NCBI RefSeq assembly: GCF_030272615.1
Contig: NC_081412.1
Location: 26,130,501-26,194,500, forward strand
Reading direction: 5' to 3'
DNA length: 64,000 bases
Origin: Cryptomeria japonica
Lineage: Eukaryota > Streptophyta > Pinopsida > Cupressales > Cupressaceae
Positions within the stretch are counted from its first letter, which is position 1. Each line of letters starts with the position of its first letter. The translations under genes and the position numbers were made by a program. The notes beneath the pieces are model-generated. The model was not told the DNA's origin, ran no database searches, and worked only from the letters and a program-made list of their open reading frames with translations. This document shows, piece by piece, positions 46,487-56,975 of this stretch.

Positions 46487-47047
46487 TTAATGATCCCAAT
46501 TGTCAGGCACACTAGGTCTGCAGATTATCTCAATAATATATTTATCTTGACCGAAGTCAAGATGGGGAATTAATGAAGTAGCTGAAACAACAAGAGAATC
46601 AGCCCTATCATTATATTCACGAGGAACAACTGAGATATTAAAAGAATCAAAATCTTCAATATTTTCCCATACCAAATTGTGGTAATGCTTAAGTCTGTCA
46701 TTCTTAGTTTGATATATATTTCTCACTTAACAAACAATTAAGTCTGCATCACCTTGCGCATGAAGATTTCTAATTCCTCTTTTCAATGCAACACTCATTC
46801 CTAACAAAAGCAACTCATATTCAGCCATATTGTTAGTATTAGCAAATTGCAACTTGAAAGAGTAAGGGAAGATCTCTCCCTTAGGAGATATAAGGACTAC
46901 ACTAGCTCCTGATCCATTTGTAGTGTAGCTGCCATCAAATTCAAGAGTCCACACATCATTTGAACTTATGTTTTCATTGGAATGATTAGAGTTGCCTTCA
47001 TCCGAGACAGGTGCATTATGAAAAGAAAAGTTGTCATCTTCCTCCAT
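46487..47047 (-). pseudogene. Archaeal-type RNase H placed before RT (copy A)
   Basis: The domain has WTLEFDGSYTTNGSGASVVL (first Asp), NNMAEYELLLLGMSVALKRG (Glu), AQGDADLIVC (Asp) and EYNDRADSL (last Asp). The D-E-D-D set is complete, and the frame is the same as gag and RT with one TAA (46727, likely from CAA). This is the RVT_3/aRNH type seen as an extra RNase H in plant Tat-like Gypsy elements. Here it sits between protease and RT. The interrupted host Gypsy element at 56976-57600 has its copy after the native RNase H, so the window shows both orders. The role in the family is thought to be an extra RNA-cleaving activity. Confidence 0.85.
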
Positions 47048-47098
47048 AGGAGAAGATGAACTTTCCTCTTGAGTAGATGAAGAGTGAGACTCATCTTT

Positions 47099-48193
47099 TC
47101 AAGAAGGTAATGAAATACTTTCATCAGCAACAAGAGATGAGACTTCTTCAACCATAACATATGAATTGGATGACCCATCTTCTGATGCTTGATCCTGATT
47201 AGTATCAACAAATTTTTCATTTGTTGAAAGTAGTGAAATGTTGGAGCTGCTAGAAGGATAATCTTCAGCAAATTCTGAAATTTCATCTATATGGAGATAA
47301 TGATTCCCAAAACCTAAAGATTCAAAAAGAATCTGAGCATGAGGGTCATTGGACTTGACGACTGTGTACTTGGTTTCTCTTTCAGGAATTAACTTCTGCA
47401 CAACACCTTTGATAGGTATTCTTGCTTCCATCATATCCTTGTTGAGTTCACCTCCAACATCCTTGCAAAAGTTATGGCCAAGTAACATTCCATATGACGC
47501 AGGAACATCAGCTATCAAGACAGTCATCTTTATTTTATTATCGGGAAAAGCAGCAAATGCAAATTGAGCATCCTTGATTTGCCCAATAAGAGGCACTTGT
47601 TTGTTCTCCATGGAATAACAATGACCAAAGGTTTTGGTCAAAGTCAGCCCCAAAGCTTGAGCAAATTTTGTGGGCATGATGTTATCAGAAGCACTGGAAT
47701 CCAAGACACAATTGCTCAATTGAAAACCATTGATCAACAAGGAAATGTAAAAGGGTTCTATATTTCCTTGGGTGGTGGATGGAATGGTCACCAAATGATT
47801 GGGAAAATTCTTGGGTTCTTGTGGGATGGTGTTTTCAAGTATAGGACGAGTCTCCTTAATTTTAACAAAATCAGCTAATCTATCAAATTGATCAGGATTA
47901 GCTTGTAAATACTCAACTTCGGACATTTGAATCTTAGTCTTCCTAGCATGGTCAATAATATCAAAAGCTTGAAATGAACCAGCTAGAAAGGGATTAACAT
48001 TGTCTGATAGTGGTTTGGGGTTGGGCATACTGGGCTTGGGATCAATAGATGAAGCAAGAGGAGGACTTTTGTTACTTACTTGGATTTTCGCTGCATCCTT
48101 TGAAATATAGGGAAACGGTGTTCCTCTTTTAGCAATAGCAACAGGTGGTTGTAAATCACTTGTGACCTTTGCGGCTTCTTCTTGTTGGGCCAA
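47099..48193 (-). pseudogene. Gypsy copy A protease region
   Basis: A retropepsin fold at about 47780-47400: FYISLLINGFQLSNCVLDSS, followed by ASDNIMPTKFAQALGL and a conserved PASYGMLLGHNF. The active site should read D-S/T-G; here it is DSS, a G-to-A change in the Gly codon. The C-terminal part (47300-47100) is acidic and Ser-rich. The frame is continuous with gag, separated by a TGA (48194) that fits CGA-to-TGA. Protease in the family cleaves Gag-Pol. Confidence 0.88.
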
Positions 48194-49381
48194 TCAGGTC
48201 TGGGATCTTGTCGTTACAACAAATGCTTGGCTATGAGTCCTTTCAACAGCAACAGAGTCATCATAGTGCATGTAACATATAGTAGAGTCGCCAGTCACTT
48301 CTTCTTCTTCTTGTTTTTGAGAAAGAGAAACTTCGTCGGACTGATAATCAAAATAAGAAGACTCATTTTGATCAGTCACATAATAGTCAACCACTGCCTT
48401 TGAAGGAGGTGGCTCAAGCACAAGTCTCTCCGGAGAGGGAGGTAACTTGGGTTGATTCTTGGCAGCGTAACTGGCAGTAGTATTAGGATATGTCCTTCTT
48501 GGGATATCCTTGTATGGTGCGAGGTAGGAATTCTGAGATACTTGCTTCTTTAAAGAAAGAAGTTCATTTGCTAACTTCTGCACCATAGGATCGGTAGAAC
48601 CAGAAAATGAACCCTCCGTATGTGAACCTCCTTTGGACCGATTAGAATCCTTTTTTATTTTACCAGCTAGGATCAAATCATCCTCAATTTCAGTAGCCAT
48701 TGATTGAGCAACTTCTAAATCAGCAAGAGATGCTCGCCTTAAGAAGAAACTGACCTTGGGCAACTGAGTGTTAATGAAAAAACACTTGAGGTTCTTAGGA
48801 GTAGGCTTAGAATTAACAAGAATTCTATTTGCTAATTTGTTAAATTTAGCAATGAATTCATGCATGCCTTCATGTGTATCTTTCTTCATTTGTTTCAACT
48901 GGTCCAACAAGGCATGCTCATCTTCCGCAGGCTTAAAACATTCCTCAAACTTGTCTCTCAATGAGTTCCATGAAACAATTGAACTAGTAGTAAGATTGAA
49001 AAACCAATCTATTGCAATACCTTGAAGAGTCTCTATGAACAAACGAATAGCAACACCTTGATGTTCAACTCCAAGAACACCACATGCCATATAGAAAGAC
49101 TTGACATGTTCATCGGGTTGTTGCTTTCCATCGCCATAGAATTTGGGAAGATTTTTACGAGAACCTTGTGGAAGTCGATGAAGAGATGGGGTTAAAGCCA
49201 AAGGACCAAAAGCTACTCCCCATGGATCGGGAGGAGGAAGCGGAGGTGGATTAGCCATATTAGATAATGAAGGTATCAGTGGTTTGAAAAAGAAAGAGGA
49301 ATTTTCACTTGGAACAGATTTCTTTTTTCTTGAGGGAGGATAACTTGTGGTTCGTGATAGGGAAGATGTACTAGTGAGCAA
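48194..49381 (-). pseudogene. Gypsy copy A gag
   Basis: The ORF is open from 49381; the likely start is the Met at 49258 (MANPPPLPPPDPWG). The Retrotrans_gag core is at 49190-48700: KNLPKFYGDGKQQPDEHVKS, ETLQGIAIDWFFNLT, WNSLRDKFEECFKPAEDEHA and MHEFIAKFNKLANRI. No CCHC knuckle is visible in the C-terminal part, which is unusual but known in some Tat-type elements. Acidic and basic segments follow. It is the longest intact ORF in the window (395 codons) and ends at a probable CGA-to-TGA change rather than a natural stop. Confidence 0.88.
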
Positions 49382-49497
49382 AAAGAATCTAGCTCTTTCA
49401 GCAGGAGAGATTTCTTCAGATATTCGCCTTTCTTCCGATGAACGTAAACACGCAAACTTTCCAACTTAGAGAAATAAAAGTATTTCCAAGTTCTTCT

Positions 49498-49784
49498 TTT
49501 AAAAACAACAAGACACTAGTCTTCAAACGAAAGCATGAGGCTTCCGAATGTGTCCGTGTCCTTAGCAGATTCGAAAAGAATCTGTTGGTATTTCAGATGG
49601 GCCAAACAAATTTATATCAGAGATTTATAAGATAGAATTACCAAAGTACTTCAACTCTCTCAATCCCTAGCAGAAAACCAAAGAAAGGTTATTCTGAAAA
49701 CAACAAGACACTAGACCTCAAACAGAAGCGTGAGGCTTCTGAATGCGTCCGTTTCCCCAGCAGAGTCGCCAAAAAACTGTTGGT
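49498..49784 (-). repeat. Duplicated PBS and LTR-edge segment
   Basis: 49498-49588 and 49694-49784 are degenerate copies spaced 196 bases apart: aacaacaagacactag, gcatgaggcttc or gcgtgaggcttc, and a final ctgttgg. The right copy ends in the true PBS and LTR start. In the left copy the PBS is degraded (cagattcgaaaag). Confidence 0.8.
49755..49771 (-). promoter_or_regulatory. Primer-binding site of Gypsy copy A
   Basis: Minus strand TGGCGACTCTGCTGGGG, separated from the LTR by six bases. The sequence differs from the iMet type of the Copia elements. I associate it with tRNA-Arg priming in plant Tat/Ogre elements, from memory. Confidence 0.8.
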
Positions 49785-50176
49785 TGAAAATTTTGTACAC
49801 TTGGGGAAATATACAAAATTGTGGTTTCAACCACAGCACATGAGCAAAAACTCTCCTAATTAAGAGAAGGCTCCCCCTATCTAACTAAAACTAAAATAAA
49901 AATAGGATGGGACAACAGTCTTCCTTCTTTCTTCAAGAAAGACAATATCCCTTTCTCTTCACAAAAAAGGATAGCGATTGAATATGAAGAGTAGTAACCA
50001 CTTTTAAGTAAAATGAGAGAAAGGAAATGAAGTTTCCTAAAAGCACAAAAACTTCCGTCACTTCCTTCGAGACGAGACAACAATATCAAGCACAAAGACT
50101 TGACTATTGGAAGTCCTATCTACCCTTTTCTATACTAAATTTTACAATGAATAAAAGACAACAGCTCAAAGACTGG

Positions 50177-51534
50177 TGTAGTCACATAAATCTGTCCACT
50201 TAATTAAATGAATACTTAGTATTTATTTCATTATTTAACCATCAATTAATGATTAATTAAATTAATATTTAATTAATTCATCTTAACCCTCTTCTCCTAT
50301 TAATTAAATAAATTATTCAATTTATTTGATTTAATTCACTTAACCAAATTCAGACCATTAATTAAATAAATAAATCATATTTGTTTAATTAAATCTTCTC
50401 TCACATTTAAATAAATTAATATTTATTTAAATCCCCCAAAATCCCACCTCTCACATTTAAATAAATTAACATTTATTTAAATCACCTTTATCCTCTACCC
50501 ACTTGTATTTTCCTACAAATGCAAGTTGCACAATTATTTTAAATAAATAATTTATTTAAAATCACCTTTATCCTCCACCCACTTGTATTTTCCTACAAAT
50601 GCAAGTTGCACAATTATTTTAAATAAATAATTTATTTAAATCACCTTTATCCTCCACCCACTTGTATTTTCCTACAAAAGCAAGTTGCACAACTATTTTA
50701 AATAAATTATTTATTTAAAATCCTATTTATCCTCACCCACTTGAAACCTTTAATGGTTTCCCTTAAAGTATTCAAACTTGATGGCTTTAAAGTCTTCAAA
50801 CTTGATGGCTTCCTTCTATAGTCTTCTTAAGACTTTAATGGTTTTCCTTAAAGTTTTCAAGCCTTTAATGGTTTCCCTCAAAGTCTTCAAGCATTTTAAT
50901 GTTTTATCTTCATTTTTCTCATTTAAATAAATTAATATTTATTTGAATATTTAGATAACCATGAGGTCTTCTCAGGCCTTTAATGCCTCCAACCTCTTCT
51001 CTCAACCCAATCCTATGTTGACACTTGTCACCATTTTATTGGTGCCAATTGTGCACATGGATCCCCAACTTTCAAACTTGGCCCTTGATTAAACCATTCA
51101 ATCTTAACCCTTCATTTCCCCATTTCTTCTATAAATAGAACCCTTCTCCTCAAGCAAAAGAGAAGCATTAGAGTATTGTTGTTATACTGGCATTAGCATA
51201 GAGCTTTCTCATAGCATCACTATCTACACTTGCATAGCATTTGCTTATCATATTCAACCATCTTGAATCTCCATATGGCATCCATGGATAGTGCTAAAAG
51301 CTGAGAGCTACACTCATTTGGGACTTGGAGAGGAGAGGAACAAGGGAGGAGCAACTATGAGCATCTTGATTAGCTATTTTATTCTATGTTTATATGCTTT
51401 CTATTTCATGCTTAATATCTCTCTTGATATGCCTATTTAGGATAATCTTTTGTTGCTAACACTAATGTTTGTTTCTTGTGCTCTTGTGTGTGTTGCCATC
51501 AAATAGATTTTCTAATCCTTTTTGCAGAGCATCA
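50177..51534 (+). mobile_element. Solo LTR nested in the Gypsy LTR
   Basis: Starts TGTAGTCACATAAATCTGTC, ends TTTGCAGAGCATCA, 1358 bp. Flanked by actgg (50172-50176) and actag (51535-51539), a 5 bp target duplication with one change. The matching empty site is seen in the left LTR (caaagactggaataattta, 36930). Contains a plus-strand TATA box ttctataaatag (51126-51137) and an 80 bp tandem repeat. No ORF or PBS. Family not identified. Confidence 0.92.
50481..50750. repeat. 80 bp tandem repeat, about 3.3 units
   Basis: Units start at 50481, 50561, 50640 and 50721 (last partial). Each holds cacctttatcctc(t/c)acccac, cttgtattttcctacaaa and gcaagttgcac, then an ATTTAAATAAAT-rich part. Confidence 0.92.
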
Positions 51535-52263
51535 ACTAGAATAATTTATTCTTTTAACACAAAGACAAGAACTAATGCAATCTCAAAGACTTGCTGCTAT
51601 TTCATGTCAAACAATAATTTTTCCTCAAGAATAGACACAAGCTCAAAGACTTGTTTCTCCTTCTAGAGATTTCCTATTTTAATTAATCTTCTCTACTTGT
51701 AGCTCAAAGACTTCAAATCTGATTGGACTAAGCTCCTTTAGAAACACTTTGCATAGAATAAATAAAAAGAATCAAACTCAAACTTGTAGCTCAAAGACTC
51801 AAAACTTGAGTAATCCTTCTTTATTATTCTCCAAAACCTTCAATTCACATACATAAGCTCAAAGACTTCTTGCTGTAAATTTGGCAGAGTTTTTGCTTGC
51901 TTTCCCAAAAGATAAAGATTACAAAGGACCCTCTCTTCTATTTATAGGAGAGGAGCCTTGAGAAAAAGCTGGGAGGATCCTAACTAACTTGAGAAATTCC
52001 CTCAACCACCAAGACCTATTCAACAACTAATAATGACTTCATTAACTAACTAAGACTTATTCCAACTACAGTCCTAATCGGACACAACTTGTAGTTGCCT
52101 TACAAGTAATTACAAAAATGCAAGTGATGACAACTTGCAATTACAAAAATGTTTTTACTAGTAAACTTGCCGAAAGGGAAACTACAATTCTAAAATTACA
52201 ATTTTAAAATTTTACAACAAGTGTTAAAAACACTTAAGTTGCACCTCTTGAAGATATGAACAA

Positions 52264-54392
52264 TTAGAACTTCTGAATAACTTTTTGCAATTCATCAGGA
52301 TCTGGTTCATGAGTGTTCATAGCCACCACCCTAGTCTTTACGATGACATCATGGCATTGGCATAGCATGGAATTGCCCTTTTCCAATGCTGGCCGGATTT
52401 CCTGCAACTCAATTTGATACTTAATCAATATTTGAATGAAAGCAACTGAGAATTGCTCACTTCTCAATTCATCATGAATCTTGAGTTGCAGATCTGCAAG
52501 AACTTCTTCCTCGGGTAGAAGCTCATCATTCTGATTTAAAATGTCGTAGGATGCCTTTTTACAATGGGAGGTAACATCTTGAAAGATTGCTTCACGCAAC
52601 TTTAAGGTCTCATCAATTTCTTCAAGGAGTGACTTGAGAACAAGAGATTTGTTCTCCAGAAGTTCCTCATATTCAATGTACATGACTTTGGAAGGAATTA
52701 CATCATGCACCTGAAGAACGCCCAATTGATGTTGAGGCATTTTTCGCCAAGAAACTAAATTTCTCTCAACCTTCTCCAAATTTAGTTTGAAAGCACCTAA
52801 GATTTGATTCAACTTGTCATTAATGATCTCCAATTTAACCATTGTTTCAAATACCTGTCTTATCACTTGTGAACATAAGTCATGCAGTTGATCAACCCAG
52901 GTGTCTAAGGCTTGAACCTTTTGGGCAGCTCTCTCGATACCTTGGATTGGTTCACTGATCCTGGAGGAAATAGGTACTTGGCCTTCTCCACTTGAAGGTT
53001 GAGTAATACTTTGGATGGCTGCCATGAGTCTTTGATTCTCTACTTCCAATTGATCTTTCTTGGTCAACACCTCATCATACCGTTGTACCAATGTAGCCAC
53101 TATTTGTTGAGCATCATGCTTGACAACCTCATGAGTCTGCTTACCCAGTTGCACTTTTGTGATCCAGTAATCAGCTGCTTGCATTTCTTCAACTGGTTTA
53201 TTTGATATTGGTTCAGCAATTTTTGCCACTCTCTTCCGATTTTCATTAATGGTCACCCTTGAAACTGTCTTTGCCCTCTTAACAGCTTTAGGTTTTGATT
53301 GTTTCAACTGTTGGTAGTCAAAGGCATCAAGTGAGATCACCTGCTTCTTCGTCTTTGCGGTGAAGGAACTGAGTTATGGAGGTAAAGCCATTAACTCTAA
53401 TTCTGGGATAGAGGGAGAAGCAGTTTCTGTTTGAATAACTGTGGTGACCTTGGGAGAAGTGTCCATCTGGATAGCCACCATAGTCTACTGAGTGACAATA
53501 CGATGTGATGAAGATGTCATGAACTCATCAAAACAGATCATAGAAGTATCAATATCAGACATAGGTACATATGAAGGATCATCTGAAAAGATATTCAACA
53601 AATTTTCCTGAGAATGACCTTGAGATGGTTCTACTACTGAAAGTGGAAGGATGTTCTGCAGAGATTCTGAAACTGAAGGGGCAGATTGAGAGCTCACATC
53701 TATCATAGGAGGAAACATGGGTACCTCAATAGGAAGTGAAGAAAGAGAATTATATGGGGACTCTGTAGAAAGCGACTGAGGAGCATTATCAGATTGAGTT
53801 TCTTCCTCTGAAGCTTTGGGATCAATCACATGAATTTCCAACTGTGGCTTCTCCTTCCCTTGAACTGTTATTTCCTGAGGAGGAAGCACCATTACACGAC
53901 TGACTTGCAATTTAATCCTCATACTAGAAGAGGATGCACCTTCTTTATTGTCTAGTTTAATTTCAGACTTCCGCCCAAGTGGACCTTTATCAAAATGATC
54001 ACTTCTCCATCATCATTTTTAATAACTCATGTCTCTTTATCAAAATAATGGGCACATGCTAGAACAAATTCTGGTTCTAGGGCAGCAACTGGAAAGGATG
54101 CGGCATGATGGATATGGCTATCCAGCAACCGTTGCACATTCCCCTCCTTCGGATCTTCAATCCTTTTTATGAATTCAGACATGTCAACATGCCCTATCTT
54201 AGTATCCTTGATATGATTAAGGGAGGAAGAAACCTGTGACTGAGGGACTTCATTTTGGTATTTGTCATACCTGTATTTCATCTTTTTTGGAGTGGGAGAT
54301 GATGGTACATCTGTCATCTGAAAACAACCGGGAATGCTACAATGTAGATCCAAGAGTATCAAGGCAGTATCAAAGTCAGTATCTGTAGACAT
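52264..54392 (-). pseudogene. Gypsy 3' ORF (copy B), with an internal deletion
   Basis: This copy aligns with 37636-41271 over most of its length. It starts near MSTDTDFDTALI (54392) and keeps the coiled-coil C-terminus to 52264. About 1.3 kb is missing between about 53985 and 54000 (copy A 39390-40684), which removes most of the globular domain and shifts the frame. Stops differ from those of copy A: PP*LSSF here (A: PPWLSSF) and TQ*TMVA (A: TQQTMVA), while B keeps SWRKMP and NAPQSL. So the copies decayed independently. Confidence 0.85.
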
Positions 54393-56744
54393 TTTTACTC
54401 CTCCAAATAGGAAAGTTCGACTTTCGTACTTTGGATTTGTGAGAGGAAATATAAGAGGTGGAAAGATAAGCTTTTGACTTATGTCAGGTTTTGAAACATG
54501 TTTTGCAAGTACACAAGAGGGAAGTACAAATGTGCAATTGGGTTTCCAAATTTTGAATGCAATTATACTTGCAAAACATGAAGCATGAATAAATGGAAGG
54601 AGAATGAATTTTCAGTTTGGAAGTTGGGAAGAACACATTTGCAATCGGTTTTCTAAATCCAAATGTAAATTTACTTACAAACTGAAAACCGAAGGAATGG
54701 ATGAAAAAATGGTATTTAGGCAAGTAGGAAATGGCGAGGATGATAAGTACGGATGAGGGAATTGGAAACAGATAGGTAAAAATGAATTTCAAGAAGATCA
54801 CTTGGAACTTTATCATACCAAAATGGAAAGAACTTTCAACTTGCAATCCGGATTTCAAAACCCGAAATTGGGAAGAACTTGATTTTTTCGTTATTGAAAC
54901 TTGATTTTTGGACTAAAGAAGGTTAAGTCTTTGTCCAAAAAGGGAAGAACACATCTTGAGGTAGAACTTTTCACACTTGCAAATTTATTTGCGAATTGGG
55001 ATGATTGCAAATTGGGAAGAACACATTTTTCTTATTTTGAAACTTGATTTTTTTTTGGACCAAAGAAGGTTAAGTCTTTGTTCAAAAAGGGGAAGAACAC
55101 AAATTTTCCTCTTACTTGCAATCAAGTTTCTAAAACCCGAATGCAAGTAAAGAAGGAGAATTACAAAGGGGAAGAACAACTTTACAAATTTCTTTGTAAA
55201 ATGGGGAATTTCCTCTCATAAACCCGTTATGAACATGAACAAAACTAAAACTAAACAAGAAAATGCAAGGAAAGAAAAAAGAAAGAAATACCAAAAATAG
55301 AAATTACCTTGCAAGGTTGAGAAGAAATCCAAACTTGGAGAATCAACCCAACATGGAAGATGATGCCCTTTAAATAGAATTAAACAATGGAAAAAACTTA
55401 GCCACGCATTGTGATAAAAGCAAAACCGATTTGCTATAAAAATGCCATGTAAAATGCCAAGGAAGTAGTTTGAAACTGATTTCATTCATCATTAAATACA
55501 AGACAAAGCAAAAATGATTTAGGATTGAAAGCATACCTTATAGGCGAAGAATGCATTTTTGGCAAAAAAACGTGACTGGTTTTTAGGGCCTTTTTGTAAA
55601 TCCAAAACCATAAATGCGCATAAAACGATTTGATAAATGCTTAGAATCCAACGCATTTATGGTTGAGCCAAAAACACCTTAGGAATAGATGGATTCAAAC
55701 CCCCAAACCATGGCAAATCACATAAATGCCTGATTCAGAAAAAAACACTTTGAAGACAAATGGCGAAAAAAAAAGGTTTAATGAATGCGTGGAAAATGGG
55801 TTTGAATCCTTCAAAGTTGTAGAAAATCCACACTTGGAAGGAATCCCTACATTTCCTCCAAAAAATTCGAACCCAAATCAGCTTGCAATGGCATGGAAGA
55901 ATTTCGGGTTTTGGAAACAAAACAACAAGTTTTATAAAATGTTCATATTTTTGCCTCTAAGGCAAATTTCGGGTTTTAGAAAAGAAATTACAAGTTAAAT
56001 TACTTGTAATAGGGAAATAGAATTCCCTTTACAAGTGAATTCACTTAAAACATGTAAAGGGGTTTTAAAATCTCATTACAAGTGATTTCACTTAAAACAT
56101 GTAAAGGGGTTTTAAAATCCCATTTGCAAGTTTTATTTTAACATTATAAAAATAACTTTAAGTTACAAAGACATGTAAAGGGGTTTTAAAATCCCATTTA
56201 CAAGTTTTATTTTAACTTAAAGTCAAACTACTGGTAATGGGGGTTTTAAAACCCTCATTACAAGTTTTATAAAAACTTGCAGTTGGAGAAAAATTCCCCT
56301 ACAAGCCTAAAAGCTTCAAGGGGGTTTTGAAAAACAAATTACCATTTACTGGTAATTATCGAAATATTCCCCTACATTGAAACAAAAACATAGCAAACGG
56401 ACTCGAAACGTAGCTTGGGGATGGATCAACGATCGATCCAGTCCAAGGATGGGGCGAATTTCTGCCTCGAGAAGCATGCCATAGAGGAATTTTTTTCATT
56501 TTTTAACAAAAATTTCTATATGATAGTCCAATTTTTTAAATCAATAATTGAGGACAAAAATTGGCTCTGACTGGGGAATTCTTTTATTTATCCTTCAAGA
56601 TAGTGAAAGAGTAGAAACCAGATCTCTAAGTGCCTTCCATTCCGTTGGGCTACAGAGTCAAATCAAAACAACAAAGAAAAGACCAAAAAGATAACAAGAC
56701 ACAAAAATACTCGGACATTATTTACAAGAAGTTACCTCGAATCT
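54393..56744. other. Non-coding spacer of Gypsy copy B
   Basis: Counterpart of 41272-43454, nearly identical throughout, including the palindromic cluster (56051-56275). No gene. Confidence 0.8.
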
Positions 56745-56920
56745 TCATTCAAAGTAATGCTTCAAATGCTGACCATTATAAGGTAGCCCAAATGGTGTAC
56801 CATCATGATAAGCCAAGATAAAACTATCTTCTCCAGCAACTCGGTGAATAGTGAAGGGTCCTCGCCAAAGAGAATCAAATTTGCCATGTAAACCTTTCGG
56901 TTCTCTTCGCTTATCCAAGA
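56745..56920 (-). pseudogene. Integrase C-terminus of Gypsy copy B, broken at the junction
   Basis: Encodes DKRREPKGLHGKFDSLWRGP and FTIHRVAGEDSFILAYHDG, then YNGQHLKHYFE and a stop, equal to copy A. Upstream of DKRREPKG the sequence leaves the family and enters a duplicated 23 bp segment of the other Gypsy element (56917-56975). The frame stays open across the joint, giving a 98-codon chimeric ORF (57041-56745). Confidence 0.85.
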
Positions 56921-56975
56921 TAAATGTTCTAAAATCTCTAGGGATTTTATCAAAGATAAATGTTCTAAAATCTCT

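Larger units (their letters stand above)
49778..52219 (-). repeat. Shared LTR of Gypsy copies A and B, interrupted
   Basis: Same ends as the left LTR (TGTTGGTTG...TTTTACAACA). Its length is swollen by the nested element 50177-51534 and one TSD copy; without it the LTR would be about 1.08 kb. It has the PBS of A on one side and the 3' ORF end of B on the other. TATA box at about 51939-51948. Confidence 0.88.
36543..56920 (-). mobile_element. Large nested Gypsy block: LTR, full interior A, shared LTR, partial interior B
   Basis: Minus-strand block inserted in another Gypsy integrase. From left: LTR (36543-37621), interior A (to 49777), LTR (49778-52219, with a 1.36 kb solo LTR in it), then the 3' part of a second interior B (52220-56920). 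Interior A has gag, protease, RNase H, RT, RNase H and integrase in Gypsy order plus an extra 3' ORF. The PBS TGGCGACTCTGCTGGGG (49755-49771 minus) is not the iMet type; this sequence is what I associate with tRNA-Arg priming in plant Tat/Ogre-type elements. B keeps only the integrase tail, spacer and 3' ORF. Together they form an LTR-shared tandem array. Confidence 0.85.

Noticed and set aside
47349-47878. Plus-strand ORFs across the Gypsy protease
   Set aside because: Antisense shadows of the minus-strand protease frame.
50481-50750. CRISPR-like look of the 80 bp tandem units
   Set aside because: Units are direct tandem copies without unique spacers, inside a plant LTR.
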